Both the position numbers and the translations under genes were made by a program. The notes below the pieces were generated by a model, which had not been told where the DNA came from, ran no database searches, and was given only the letters and a program-made list of their open reading frames with translations. From NCBI GenBank assembly GCA_016717325.1, contig JADKFV010000036.1:1-55283 (forward strand): 55,283 nt of DNA, written 5' to 3'. Of the stretch, positions 7,386-15,400 are shown one piece after another; within the stretch, counting starts at the first letter, position 1, and every line of letters begins with the position of its first letter. This DNA is from Bacteroidota bacterium. Its GTDB lineage: Bacteria; Bacteroidota; Bacteroidia; AKYH767-A; OLB10.

Positions 7386-9433
7386 TTGCTGTATCTCCTT
7401 ACAATGTCCTTAATGCGTTTACGAATATAACTGCGTTGCTTTGGCACTTCACCTAAAAACTTTTCGAGGTGATTTATTTTAGTATCCACCATCACTGCAT
7501 GCATTGGAATGTTTAACTGTTTCCAGCTATCCAATAACTGTAATTGATACTCATCCATTTTTTGTGCCGCATTGATGAATAGATAAATCACATCACTGTT
7601 TACTATCACTTCTTTATTTATCAATTCTCTTTTTGAAGTATTGGTAAATATCAATTGATTGCTATCGCTTGTAATCATATTTCCAATTTCAACAGCCTGC
7701 CAGTTGTTGCCAAGCGATTGTAAATTTGATGTTACATCAGCAAGCATCTGTTTGTAGTCGCTGTTCGATTTATGAAAGGGTACCACCAATGCTTTGATGG
7801 TTTTGTTTTGTTGCTGTAAATCAACTAGCGATAACATCCAGCGTTCATTACTTATGGCATTTATATTTTCAATAGTAGCATTATTTTCTGCCGTTGATTT
7901 TACAAAAGCTGTAGCTGTTTTAACTCCGGTAGTTTTCAGGAAATTTAATGGATTAGAAATGCTGTCATCAAGATATTCTTTCATAATTAGTACAACCATT
8001 ACAATAATGAAACAACTGAATGCAGCTGCAATGACCAATATTAAACGCTTTGATGAGTTAGGCACAGCAGGCATATCAGGCGGATCAGTAATCGAAATAT
8101 TTTCAGTTACTACCAGGTTACGCTCACGTAATTTTGCCTGGTTTAAATTGTGCAACAGGTTTAAATATTCCTTTTCAGAAACATCTACATCGCGCTCCAG
8201 CTTATTTAAATCAGAACCCATTGGCGCAAAGAGATCATAGATTTTTTCAAACTCTGCCTTGCTTTTTTCAAGCACTTTTAATTTAGCCGTTCCTTCTTCG
8301 GTGCTCACCGTTAAGGATAACCACTCATCCAGTAAATCTTTGCCGGGAATTCCTTCGGTTGAATTGTTTACATCATACAGTCCCTGAATGTTTTCTTTCA
8401 AATTCTTTTTAAGCTCATCAATCTTTGTATTTTTAGCCGCATCATTTTGATTACCTTTTACAAGTGATAGTCCTAATGAATTGTATTGTGCCGAGAGTTC
8501 ATTTTTTGATTTTACCACTTCATCGCTTTTCAATTGTATTACAGCGCGGCTGCTTAATTTTTTTTCCACCTTGGCTAATGCCGATTTATAGCCTTCCAAA
8601 TCCATTTGCAATTGCGATTCGCGCTGATCGTAATCTTCCTTCTGATCTGCTATATATTTTGTTTGTTCATAATAATTGATGAGGCGGTTGGTAGTTCTGA
8701 AATTTTTCAAAATCATCTCAGCTTTTTGCAAGCGAGCTAAAGCCAAAGCAGTTTGTTCTTCAAAATATTTTACAACACTGCTAACTTCACCTATGCGCAT
8801 ACCTTTGTATTTCTGTAAAAAAACTTCGGCTAACAGGTCAAGCGTTTTTTTAGTGATCAATGCATCTTCAGATGTGTATTCAACTTTAACCATATCGCTA
8901 AAACCAATGCGAGTAGCTTTAATAGTGTTAAGCGTACTCAGGTTAAATGGATTGCCATACTGGCCATAGAGTAACTGGTAGTATGGGTTTTGGCTTCCCT
9001 GTAAAATTTGTGCCGATAGGTTTTGCATTGTTGCAGCTTCGCTGGCACCGCGTACTTTTTTTAATGTGCTGCTATCGTTCAACCAATCAAAACGTTCTAA
9101 CTTTAATTTGGTAACAACACGATTTAATTCCTGCGGATGATTAATTAAATCAGCTAGCAATCTTAATGCTACAACTTTACGTGTTTCTTTTGATGTGATG
9201 GTGTTAATCAGATTATCAAATTTTGAATTGGCTTCGTGATAATCGATTTTACCTTCTGCATCACTATTGAAATTGTAACCACTGGCAATGCCTGTGTAAA
9301 TTACCATTTCTGATGAATAGGTATGCGGCATGTTGCGCGTAAGAAAGAAAACAGCCACTCCGGTAATAATTGGAAATGCAATTATCCATTTTTTATTCCT
9401 GAGTAACAGTTGTATGAATTCTATAAAGTTCAC
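7382..9433 (-). CDS. Polysaccharide chain-length/export protein (Wzz/GumC-like)
   Basis: 683 residues. There is a membrane helix near 15-30, a long periplasmic region rich in predicted coiled coil (about 215-440), and a second helix near 470-490 (SKRLILVIAAAFSCFII). The segment ITDPPDMPAVPNSSKR carries the proline-rich motif that precedes TM2 in Wzz/PCP proteins. A C-terminal cytoplasmic domain of about 180 residues follows. It resembles the position of a BY-kinase domain but shows no Walker A, Walker B or tyrosine cluster, so it is unlikely to be a kinase. The protein probably sets chain length and docks the exporter. Confidence 0.88.
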   Translation of the reverse strand: MNFIEFIQLLLRNKKWIIAFPIITGVAVFFLTRNMPHTYSSEMVIYTGIASGYNFNSDAEGKIDYHEANSKFDNLINTITSKETRKVVALRLLADLINHPQELNRVVTKLKLERFDWLNDSSTLKKVRGASEAATMQNLSAQILQGSQNPYYQLLYGQYGNPFNLSTLNTIKATRIGFSDMVKVEYTSEDALITKKTLDLLAEVFLQKYKGMRIGEVSSVVKYFEEQTALALARLQKAEMILKNFRTTNRLINYYEQTKYIADQKEDYDQRESQLQMDLEGYKSALAKVEKKLSSRAVIQLKSDEVVKSKNELSAQYNSLGLSLVKGNQNDAAKNTKIDELKKNLKENIQGLYDVNNSTEGIPGKDLLDEWLSLTVSTEEGTAKLKVLEKSKAEFEKIYDLFAPMGSDLNKLERDVDVSEKEYLNLLHNLNQAKLRERNLVVTENISITDPPDMPAVPNSSKRLILVIAAAFSCFIIVMVVLIMKEYLDDSISNPLNFLKTTGVKTATAFVKSTAENNATIENINAISNERWMLSLVDLQQQNKTIKALVVPFHKSNSDYKQMLADVTSNLQSLGNNWQAVEIGNMITSDSNQLIFTNTSKRELINKEVIVNSDVIYLFINAAQKMDEYQLQLLDSWKQLNIPMHAVMVDTKINHLEKFLGEVPKQRSYIRKRIKDIVRRYSK

Positions 9434-9444
9434 GTTTGTTAGTT

Positions 9445-10122
9445 TTAGTTATTGTTAAATCTTCTGCCGCAAAATTGCTCCAGCTGCATGTAATAATTTT
9501 TTAAATCGTTGATGGTAGTTTCGACTTCCGTTTGTGTCTTGGTATAAATCTCCGTTACACGCGAAAGTTCTCCAAGTGCAATAGCACCCTGATTAAATTC
9601 TTTCTCAGCCATTTTCTGATGTACATAAGCTGCGTTAACAGCCTCGCTTTTTATTCGTAAAATATTTTTTTGCGATTGCACATTGTTATATAAGATGGTT
9701 ATTATTTTGTGCAACTCAAATATTACTTCTTCGCGTTTATATGTTGCCACTCTTTGTTCGGCTTTGTACACATTTACCAAATCATGATTACTGGCAATAT
9801 CGTAAAGTGAAAACGACACCGATGGACCGTAGCCGTATCCAACCTGTGTTTGATTTATTACCGAATTGCCGTATTGACCATTGCTGATGTTGGCACTAAA
9901 CTTTACTGCATCCATCCAACTTTTTCTTACACGTTTAGTATCGGCACCGGCTTTTTCTATTAAGGCATCCTGTATTTTTATGGTGGCGTAGTTAGCATCG
10001 GCCCATGCAAACAAACTATCGATGGGAGGCATATTTAACTCGTCATCAGCATTGGATGGTACATTCTGTGCCCACACATTAGCAGTACCAAAAAACACTA
10101 TCAATAAAAATAAATTTTTCAT
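9445..10122 (-). CDS. TolC-like outer-membrane protein, single-repeat form
   Basis: Secreted protein of about 225 residues; the start at MKNLFLLIVFFGTANVWAQ gives a clean signal peptide (a start four codons upstream overlaps the sugar-transferase gene). The mature part is largely alpha-helical with the TolC pattern GPSVSFSLYD..., then long helices (EKEFNQGAIALGELSRV). It is about half the size of a usual TolC and carries only one helical-barrel repeat. It sits between the initiating transferase and the Wzz-like gene, so it may be the outer-membrane or periplasmic part of polysaccharide export. No separate Wza-like gene is visible. Confidence 0.75.
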   Translation of the reverse strand: MKNLFLLIVFFGTANVWAQNVPSNADDELNMPPIDSLFAWADANYATIKIQDALIEKAGADTKRVRKSWMDAVKFSANISNGQYGNSVINQTQVGYGYGPSVSFSLYDIASNHDLVNVYKAEQRVATYKREEVIFELHKIITILYNNVQSQKNILRIKSEAVNAAYVHQKMAEKEFNQGAIALGELSRVTEIYTKTQTEVETTINDLKNYYMQLEQFCGRRFNNN

Positions 10123-10126
10123 GGTG

Positions 10127-10870
10127 TTATACATTTTCTTCTTGCAACAAAGCCGGGAATGTTTTCATAAATATTTTGAAATCGGTTTTGAAAGAAAATT
10201 CTTTTGCGTAAGTTTTATCGAGTTCTATACGCTCTTGTTCCGAAACTTCGCCCTTTCCACGTTTGGTAATTTGCCATAATCCTGTTAGGCCCGAAGGTGC
10301 ATTGAAACGGGATATGGCATCATCTGTTGTTAGCTTTTCTGCTTCGTACAATGGCAGCGGCCTGTTGCCAATAAGCGACATATCTCCTTTCAATATATTT
10401 ATTAGTTGCGGCAATTCATCGATGCTGGTTTTACGTAAAAGCTTTCCCAGTGGAGTTACCCGCGGATCGTTTGCTATTTTCATAAAGGCCGCTTCTTTTT
10501 TTTGTGCCTTGCGCATCAAATGCAGATTTTCGCATATTACCACATCATCGGCAATCAGTAAAGTAGAACAAGTCTCAGTCAATATTTCGCAAAATGGGCA
10601 TGTACGTATTGTTGAAGTATCTTGTGATGTTTTATATTGATTCAAATCTTTCATGAGCGCAGTTTGCTTATCAGACTGCGCGTACATAGTTCTGAATTTT
10701 ATCATTCCAAAGGTTTTATAATATTGACCTACACGTGGTGATACATAAAAGATATTGCCACGTGATGTTAGTTTTATTAAAATGGCTGCAACAATTAACA
10801 CAGGAGAAAATAGAATCAATCCTGCAAGGGCAGCGCAAATATCATATGACCGTTTAAAGTGTTTGTACAT
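10127..10870 (-). CDS. Initiating sugar-phosphate transferase (bacterial sugar transferase family)
   Basis: Short, PglC-like member of the polyprenyl-phosphate glycosyl-1-phosphate transferases (247 residues). One re-entrant N-terminal helix (about 9-33) is followed by the conserved RVGQYYKTFGMIKFRTM, NDPRVTPLGKLLRKTSIDEL, GDMSLIGNRPLP and GLTGLWQI blocks. It should transfer the first sugar phosphate to undecaprenyl phosphate at the inner membrane. Between residues about 78 and 130 it carries an insert with four cysteines (91, 94, 101, 113; CPFC at 91-94). The gene follows the response-regulator gene after 2 nt. Confidence 0.9.
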   Translation of the reverse strand: MYKHFKRSYDICAALAGLILFSPVLIVAAILIKLTSRGNIFYVSPRVGQYYKTFGMIKFRTMYAQSDKQTALMKDLNQYKTSQDTSTIRTCPFCEILTETCSTLLIADDVVICENLHLMRKAQKKEAAFMKIANDPRVTPLGKLLRKTSIDELPQLINILKGDMSLIGNRPLPLYEAEKLTTDDAISRFNAPSGLTGLWQITKRGKGEVSEQERIELDKTYAKEFSFKTDFKIFMKTFPALLQEENV

Positions 10871-10872
10871 GA

Positions 10873-11265
10873 CTATTTATTTATTGATTTTGTAAGTAAA
10901 TGATTGGCAAGCATCAGGTGCAAACGAAAGCTCAGTTCTGTAGGATTAAAAGGTTTTAATAAATAATCCTTAGCACCGTTTTTAAAGCAACTGATTTTGT
11001 CGTTGCTGTTTTCCACACTCGATAACATGAGTACAGGTGGCATTTTAAGATTTGCGCTTTTCACTGCTTTGAGGAATTCTATTCCTGTCATTTCGGGCAT
11101 CATTATGTCCGCTATAATGGCATCAGGGGTTCCGCCTCCTTGCAACCATGAAAGCGCATCTAATGCATTTTCCATTTCTACCACTTCGAAACTCGATTGA
11201 AGGTAGTGCGACAAAAGCTTTCGTGTTGAAAGCTGATCTTCGATAATTAAAATTTGATTTTTCAT
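10873..11265 (-). CDS. Single-domain response regulator (CheY-like)
   Basis: 130-residue receiver domain with no output domain. The acidic pocket is visible at IIED, the phospho-acceptor is Asp53 (IIADIMMPEMTG), and the conserved lysine is Lys104 (DYLLKPF). It is the first gene of the exopolysaccharide operon, 2 nt before the sugar transferase, and has the 35-bp box in its upstream region. It probably acts through protein contact rather than DNA binding. No histidine kinase is encoded in the window, so its partner is elsewhere. Confidence 0.92.
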   Translation of the reverse strand: MKNQILIIEDQLSTRKLLSHYLQSSFEVVEMENALDALSWLQGGGTPDAIIADIMMPEMTGIEFLKAVKSANLKMPPVLMLSSVENSNDKISCFKNGAKDYLLKPFNPTELSFRLHLMLANHLLTKSINK

Positions 11266-11316
11266 CTCTGTTATTATTTTGATGCAAAAGTGCGGTCAAA
11301 ACAGGTGCAGAAATGT

Positions 11317-11351
11317 TTAATTCGATTAATGTGGTTTTTGGGAGGTTAAAA
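11317..11351 (-). promoter_or_regulatory. 35-bp box shared with the GT2 promoter, copy 2
   Basis: Copy 2 of the box found at 2550-2584, with five mismatches in 35 bases and the same 52-nt distance to the start codon (11265). A weak -7-like CACTTTTG lies between box and gene. The box sits in the 110-bp gap directly downstream of the LytTR regulator gene. Confidence 0.5.
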
Positions 11352-11375
11352 AAGACATTACCGCTGCTAAAAAAA

Positions 11376-12068
11376 TCAGATAATGTTTAAACGGGCTTGC
11401 AAATTGGCTTTGTACTTGTTTCCGATAGGGATAATATGGCCGCCAACTATGGAAGTTTCGGCATCAAAATTCTCCAGAAAGTTGAGATTAATGATGTAGG
11501 AACGATGCACACGCATAAACTGCTTGTTCATCTTTAATTTGTCCTCAATGTTTTTCATGGTTGAATTAACCACATGGGTTTTTTCTTTCAGATGTACTTT
11601 TACATAATCGCCAAGCGCTTCGCAATAGATAATGTCCTTATGCATGATTTTAGAAAGCACGCCATTTTCTTTAATAAAGATATAATCCAGGTGCTGATTG
11701 TTATCGGCTTCATTGATTTTAAAAACACGTTCAACAGCTTTTAAAAATTTACCATACTCAACAGGCTTTACTAAAAAGTGGATTACTTTATGTTCAAATG
11801 CTTTAACAGCATATTTTTCTTTTGAAGTGATGAGGATAACCGGTGGCAGTTCTTTAAACGATTCAAGGAATTCTATACCCGTCATTTCGGGCATTTCCAC
11901 ATCCAGAAAAATCAGATCGGTAGTAGCGGCATTTTTACGTATGTAATTTACTCCGGCAATGGGATTTGAAAAAGCTTCCACAAAATTCAAACCTTCAGTA
12001 CTGGTAATAAAATGTTTCATCAGGTTTATCGAAACCGGATCGTCATCTATAATTATGCAATTTATCAT
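11376..12068 (-). CDS. LytTR-family response regulator
   Basis: Two-domain regulator of 230 residues. The receiver domain has the acidic cluster IIIDDDP, the phospho-acceptor Asp56 (IFLDVEMPEMTG) and Lys101 (FLVKPVEYG). It is followed by a LytTR DNA-binding domain (IFIKENGVLSKIMHKDIIYCEALGDYVKVHL..., FMRVHRSYIINL). The start MINCIIIDDD is preferred over an upstream one that would add 13 unlikely hydrophobic residues. It is a good candidate for the protein that binds the two identical boxes next door. The cognate sensor kinase is not in the window. Confidence 0.92.
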   Translation of the reverse strand: MINCIIIDDDPVSINLMKHFITSTEGLNFVEAFSNPIAGVNYIRKNAATTDLIFLDVEMPEMTGIEFLESFKELPPVILITSKEKYAVKAFEHKVIHFLVKPVEYGKFLKAVERVFKINEADNNQHLDYIFIKENGVLSKIMHKDIIYCEALGDYVKVHLKEKTHVVNSTMKNIEDKLKMNKQFMRVHRSYIINLNFLENFDAETSIVGGHIIPIGNKYKANLQARLNII

Positions 12069-12389
12069 GCTGCAAAGTATAAAAAAAAAAATATGTGAAG
12101 AAAGCAACCTACTATGTATCTTTCTGCAATAAAGCCAATCTTTATTTTATATACAACTTTTAATATCTTGGAATTTCATACATTTTGCCAAATGTTATGC
12201 CCGGGTATTTAAAACAAAATGGGTTTATCTTCACTTGTTATGTTTACCGGTTCATCTGCTTTTTTTTCTCATTCAGTCCAAAACAATTTGGAGGTATCAT
12301 TGGTTACTTATGTTTGGCGTTGATATTTTTCGACATTATAAATAGTGTTGTCGAAAGCATTTTATAATTTAAATTTTATTCCGCTTAAC
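12069..12389. other. Divergent intergenic region
   Basis: 321 bp between the leftward LytTR gene and the rightward hydrolase gene. It is very AT-rich and must hold two divergent promoters. No exact TAnnTTTG box was found; TATACTTTG just before the LytTR start (minus strand) has one base too many. No repeat or RNA gene was seen. Confidence 0.4.
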
Positions 12390-13445
12390 ATGACTTCTAT
12401 GAAAACAAAAAGCAAAAATATTTTTGCCTTTAATATTCCATTCTATTTTTTGGTGATTACAGTAACAGGTTTATGTGGTGTTTTTTATTTTATCAATGCA
12501 TCAAGCCAGCACAATAATTCTCAAGTAATACAAACTCCGGAAGTAGTTTCCGATTGCAACTTAAACATTGTGCGAAGAACAGACTTAAAGCTTACAAAAC
12601 CTTTGGTGCTGTTCGACAAAGAGGGTCAGGATGCTCATTTGAATTCTCTAAAAGAAAGCATTTTGTCATTTATTAACGAACAAAAAGTTTCGGGTAACGT
12701 AAGTAGTGTAAGTGTTTATTTGAGGGAGTTGAATGATGGTAATTGGATATCGATAAACGAAGGAGAATTATATAGTCCCGGCAGCTTAATGAAAGTGCCT
12801 ACATTGATTACCATTTTAAAAGATGCACAAAAGAACCCTGCCATTTTAGAAAAGGAGTTATTTTTCAGGAGGCATTTTGGTGGCATACCTGAGCAAACCA
12901 TTACCGGTCCGGCATTGGCCGAAGGCAGAAGTTACAAAGTAAAAGAATTGTTGCGCTACATGATTGAGTTTAGCGACAATGATGCAACTGCTACCTTAAA
13001 CAATGAAGTAAATTTTGAAACCATGACAAAACTATTTACTGATATGAACCAAATATTACCCAATAAACAACAGCAGGATTATCCTATATCAGCTGTAGAA
13101 TTTTCGAAATATTTTCATGTGTTATTCAATGCATCGTATTTAAATGTTGATATGTCGGAATATGCTTTAGATTTACTTTCGAAATCGGCTTATAAAGATG
13201 GCTTAATGAGAGGAATTGATTCTAATATTACGGTAGCACATAAATTTGGCGAGCGAAATGTAAATGGTGAACAACAGTTACATGAATTTGGAATAGTATA
13301 CCTAGGCAACAACCCTTACCTGATAGGAGTATTGACAAAAGGAAAAAATAATAAGGTATTGCCCTTGTGTATAAGCGGAATATCGAAAATTGTTTTCGAT
13401 TACATGAAAGATTCAAATTTGAAAAATGGTAGTGCTATTAAGTGA
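12390..13445 (+). CDS. Secreted serine hydrolase, class A beta-lactamase-like
   Basis: About 352 residues with an N-terminal membrane/signal segment (IPFYFLVITVTGLCGVFYF) and a beta-lactamase2-type domain. The SxxK motif is SLMK (Ser132, Lys135), SDN is at 195-197 (FSDNDAT), and the third motif is KFG (285-287) in place of KTG. The overall order and spacing fit class A penicillin-recognising enzymes. The missing Thr and the absence of a clear omega-loop Glu signature argue for a hydrolase of unknown substrate rather than a proven resistance enzyme. The start at MTSMKTK is chosen because upstream codons precede the signal by an unlikely hydrophobic stretch. The gene is transcribed alone and faces the isoaspartyl peptidase. 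Confidence 0.8.
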   Translation: MTSMKTKSKNIFAFNIPFYFLVITVTGLCGVFYFINASSQHNNSQVIQTPEVVSDCNLNIVRRTDLKLTKPLVLFDKEGQDAHLNSLKESILSFINEQKVSGNVSSVSVYLRELNDGNWISINEGELYSPGSLMKVPTLITILKDAQKNPAILEKELFFRRHFGGIPEQTITGPALAEGRSYKVKELLRYMIEFSDNDATATLNNEVNFETMTKLFTDMNQILPNKQQQDYPISAVEFSKYFHVLFNASYLNVDMSEYALDLLSKSAYKDGLMRGIDSNITVAHKFGERNVNGEQQLHEFGIVYLGNNPYLIGVLTKGKNNKVLPLCISGISKIVFDYMKDSNLKNGSAIK

Positions 13446-13455
13446 AAGGGAAACT

Positions 13456-13469
13456 AAAGTAATTACTTT
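13456..13469. terminator. Short palindrome with T-run between convergent genes
   Basis: AAAGTAATTACTTT is a perfect 14-bp palindrome followed by a run of T on the plus strand, 11 nt after the hydrolase stop. The stem is AT-only, so it is a weak terminator candidate. Confidence 0.35.
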
Positions 13470-13576
13470 TTTTTATCAAGAGGATTAGCTATACGAATCA
13501 AATATTTATGAAACCAATTAAAATCGTAATGCATTGTTATGCAGAAAATCTGCAAGTATTTATTGCCTAATTGCTT

Positions 13577-14293
13577 TTACAATTTGTATATCAACACCTT
13601 TAATTTTCCCTGTGTATCGATATAACCGCGAAACATTCCTTCGGTTGTAAATGGCATAGCTATATGGCCTGCTTTATCAATGGCAATACAACCACCGCGT
13701 CCTTTTATTTGTTTTAGTTTTGTAAGAATAACATAATCGGTGGACGCTTTAAGCGACAAAGATTTATATTTCATCAAAGCTGCAATATCATACGCAGCTA
13801 CTATGCGAATAAAATCTTCACCTTTGCCTGTGCATGATATTGCGCATGTTTTATTGTCGGCATAAGTACCGCATCCTATTAAAGGTGAATCGCCAATACG
13901 GTTATATTTTTTATTAGTGATGCCACCGGTAGAAGTTGCAGCGGCAAGGTTGCCAAATTTGTCGAGCGCAACACAACCCACTGTGCCAAATTTATTGTCG
14001 GGAATGTCATCATTTTGATAATAACCGGTAGTATCACTGTGGTCCAGTTCTATAGTATCTTTTGCTATGGCCTTTTGCAATTGGTCCCAACGGTATTGTG
14101 TGTAGAAGTAAGAAGTATCAACCATAGTGAGTCCATGCTCAGCTGCAAATTGTTCGGCACCACGTTGCGAAAGCAAAACATGATCACTGTTATCCATCAC
14201 CATGCGCGCAGCCGAAACAGGATTTTTAATTGTACGTACACCGGCCACAGCACCACACTTTTTGTTGGCACCATTCATTATTGCGGCATCCAT
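13577..14293 (-). CDS. Isoaspartyl peptidase/L-asparaginase (Ntn hydrolase), main part
   Basis: Most of a plant-type asparaginase (peptidase family T2). It has NELD-like MDAAIMNGANKKCGAVAGV, then the autoproteolytic nucleophile in GTVGCVALDKFGNLAAATSTGG (the Thr of GTVG), then the binding motif RIGDSPLIGCGTYAD. The mature enzyme cleaves isoaspartyl dipeptides or asparagine after self-cleavage before that Thr. The first about 85 residues lie upstream in broken frames (see 14294-14554). It ends with MPFTTEGMFRGYID, the family's usual C-terminus. It is the last gene of the leftward block. Confidence 0.85.
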   Translation of the reverse strand: MDAAIMNGANKKCGAVAGVRTIKNPVSAARMVMDNSDHVLLSQRGAEQFAAEHGLTMVDTSYFYTQYRWDQLQKAIAKDTIELDHSDTTGYYQNDDIPDNKFGTVGCVALDKFGNLAAATSTGGITNKKYNRIGDSPLIGCGTYADNKTCAISCTGKGEDFIRIVAAYDIAALMKYKSLSLKASTDYVILTKLKQIKGRGGCIAIDKAGHIAMPFTTEGMFRGYIDTQGKLKVLIYKL

Positions 14294-14554
14294 TTCGTTG
14301 GCACCATCATGCGTAAAAACCGATCCTTTGCCGGCATTGAAAAGTGGTGAATCTTCAAGATTTTTATTGCCGCTTCTACTGCATCGATGCTGCTGCCTCC
14401 CTTTTTTAATATGGCGTAACCGGTTTGTAATGCAAGTGTAAGTGTGTCGTTATATATTTTTTCTTGCTCGGGTGTGAGGTTTATTTTTTAAATTTCCACC
14501 ACCATGCACTGTTCAATTTTGTGGTTTGCTTGTGCTATGGATTCAAGTATTCAT
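14294..14554 (-). pseudogene. Frame-shifted 5' end of the isoaspartyl peptidase gene
   Basis: Reading across three or four single-base shifts recovers the missing N-terminus: VHGGGNL, then NLTPEQEKIYNDTLTLAL, GYAILKKGGSSIDAVEA, and EDSPLFNAGKGSVFTHDG. All are standard for the family. One shift is at the T5 run 14362-14366, one near 14488 and one near 14511. Four shifts in 260 bp is far more than in the rest of the gene, so real decay cannot be excluded here. Confidence 0.7.
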
Positions 14555-14639
14555 TAGTTATTATTATACAAAGTAAACATAAGAACCGTTTAGTATAAGA
14601 TATGTTACCAATATTTTTCATTTTTTTTTATTATCACTA

Positions 14640-15119
14640 TTATAACTTGTAATACACATTGAAGGCCGTAATGTAATTGTTCTTTTTGTTTTTACGCGCA
14701 GTAAGTTCTTGCGATTGCAAGAAGATTTCAAACTTCAATTTATTGTTCAATGTATATACAATGCCAGCTGTTTGCCTCCATTGGTCAAATGTTTTACGCA
14801 ATGGATTGTTAATAGGAAAATGCATTTCGGCAGATATGTAAGGTGATAAATAATAATTTATTTTATATTTTATCTGCAACTTAGTGCGACTGTAATCGCG
14901 ATAGGAAATTAAATTTTCGTTATTCATGCTGCCATAGAATTGCCGCTGCAATCGGCCACGAGCCATAATGCTAAAACGCGAAATGCCTTTGGTGTATGTG
15001 ATATCAGTATAAATCATATTTCGGTTGTCGTAAAAATTTTCCAAATTACGGATAGTAACAAACCGATAACGGGCATCCAAACTAAAGTGCCTGCTAATTT
15101 TTATAATCGATGCCGCCAT
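14640..15119 (-). CDS. DUF2490-like beta-barrel protein, C-terminal part
   Basis: About 160 residues of alternating polar and aromatic beta-strands (SRHFSLDARYRFV, NMIYTDITYTKG, FSIMARGRLQRQF, LQIKYKINYYLSPYISAEMHF, FEIFLQSQE). This fits a small outer-membrane beta-barrel of the DUF2490 type. It is one gene with the piece at 15094-15321: removing one A (minus strand) from the A5 run near 15105 joins GGIDYK to ISRHFSL. Function unknown; relatives are outer-membrane proteins. Confidence 0.65.
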   Translation of the reverse strand: MAASIIKISRHFSLDARYRFVTIRNLENFYDNRNMIYTDITYTKGISRFSIMARGRLQRQFYGSMNNENLISYRDYSRTKLQIKYKINYYLSPYISAEMHFPINNPLRKTFDQWRQTAGIVYTLNNKLKFEIFLQSQELTARKNKKNNYITAFNVYYKL

Positions 15120-15321
15120 CTATAATGTTGTAAAATAATTCTGAAGCATTTTGATTGAATGCGTTTTGATAAAATACTGAAGTTGAAAATGAACGGCTTA
15201 TTTTTTTTTCGATATCGATTTTAAATTGCAACGAATAATCATCCTGAGGTTGAGCAATTGCAGCATGATTAATTAAAATCAAACAACCAAGAACGAATAA
15301 AAGTTTTGCTTTATGCTTCAT
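15094..15321 (-). CDS. DUF2490-like beta-barrel protein, N-terminal part
   Basis: Signal peptide (MKHKAKLLFVLGCLILINHAAIAQ) followed by the DUF2490 opening: an early aromatic strand and the KKISRSFSTSVFYQNAFNQNA segment. Its last three residues lie behind the frameshift. Together with the downstream piece it makes a protein of about 225 residues, probably exported to the outer membrane. Confidence 0.65.
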   Translation of the reverse strand: MKHKAKLLFVLGCLILINHAAIAQPQDDYSLQFKIDIEKKISRSFSTSVFYQNAFNQNASELFYNIIDGGIDYKN

Positions 15322-15400
15322 GTAAGAACCGGCTAGTAAGTATAGGTAAACACTTTCGAAAATGTCATTTCGTTTTTTTCGTTGTAAAATTTCCTCGATA

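Noticed and set aside
12185..12367. Gene of 60 codons before the hydrolase
   Set aside because: Aromatic-rich translation of AT-rich DNA that runs into the start region of the hydrolase; no family.
14015..14350. Rightward gene of 111 codons in the isoaspartyl peptidase
   Set aside because: Lies fully antisense to conserved peptidase codons; unrelated residue composition.
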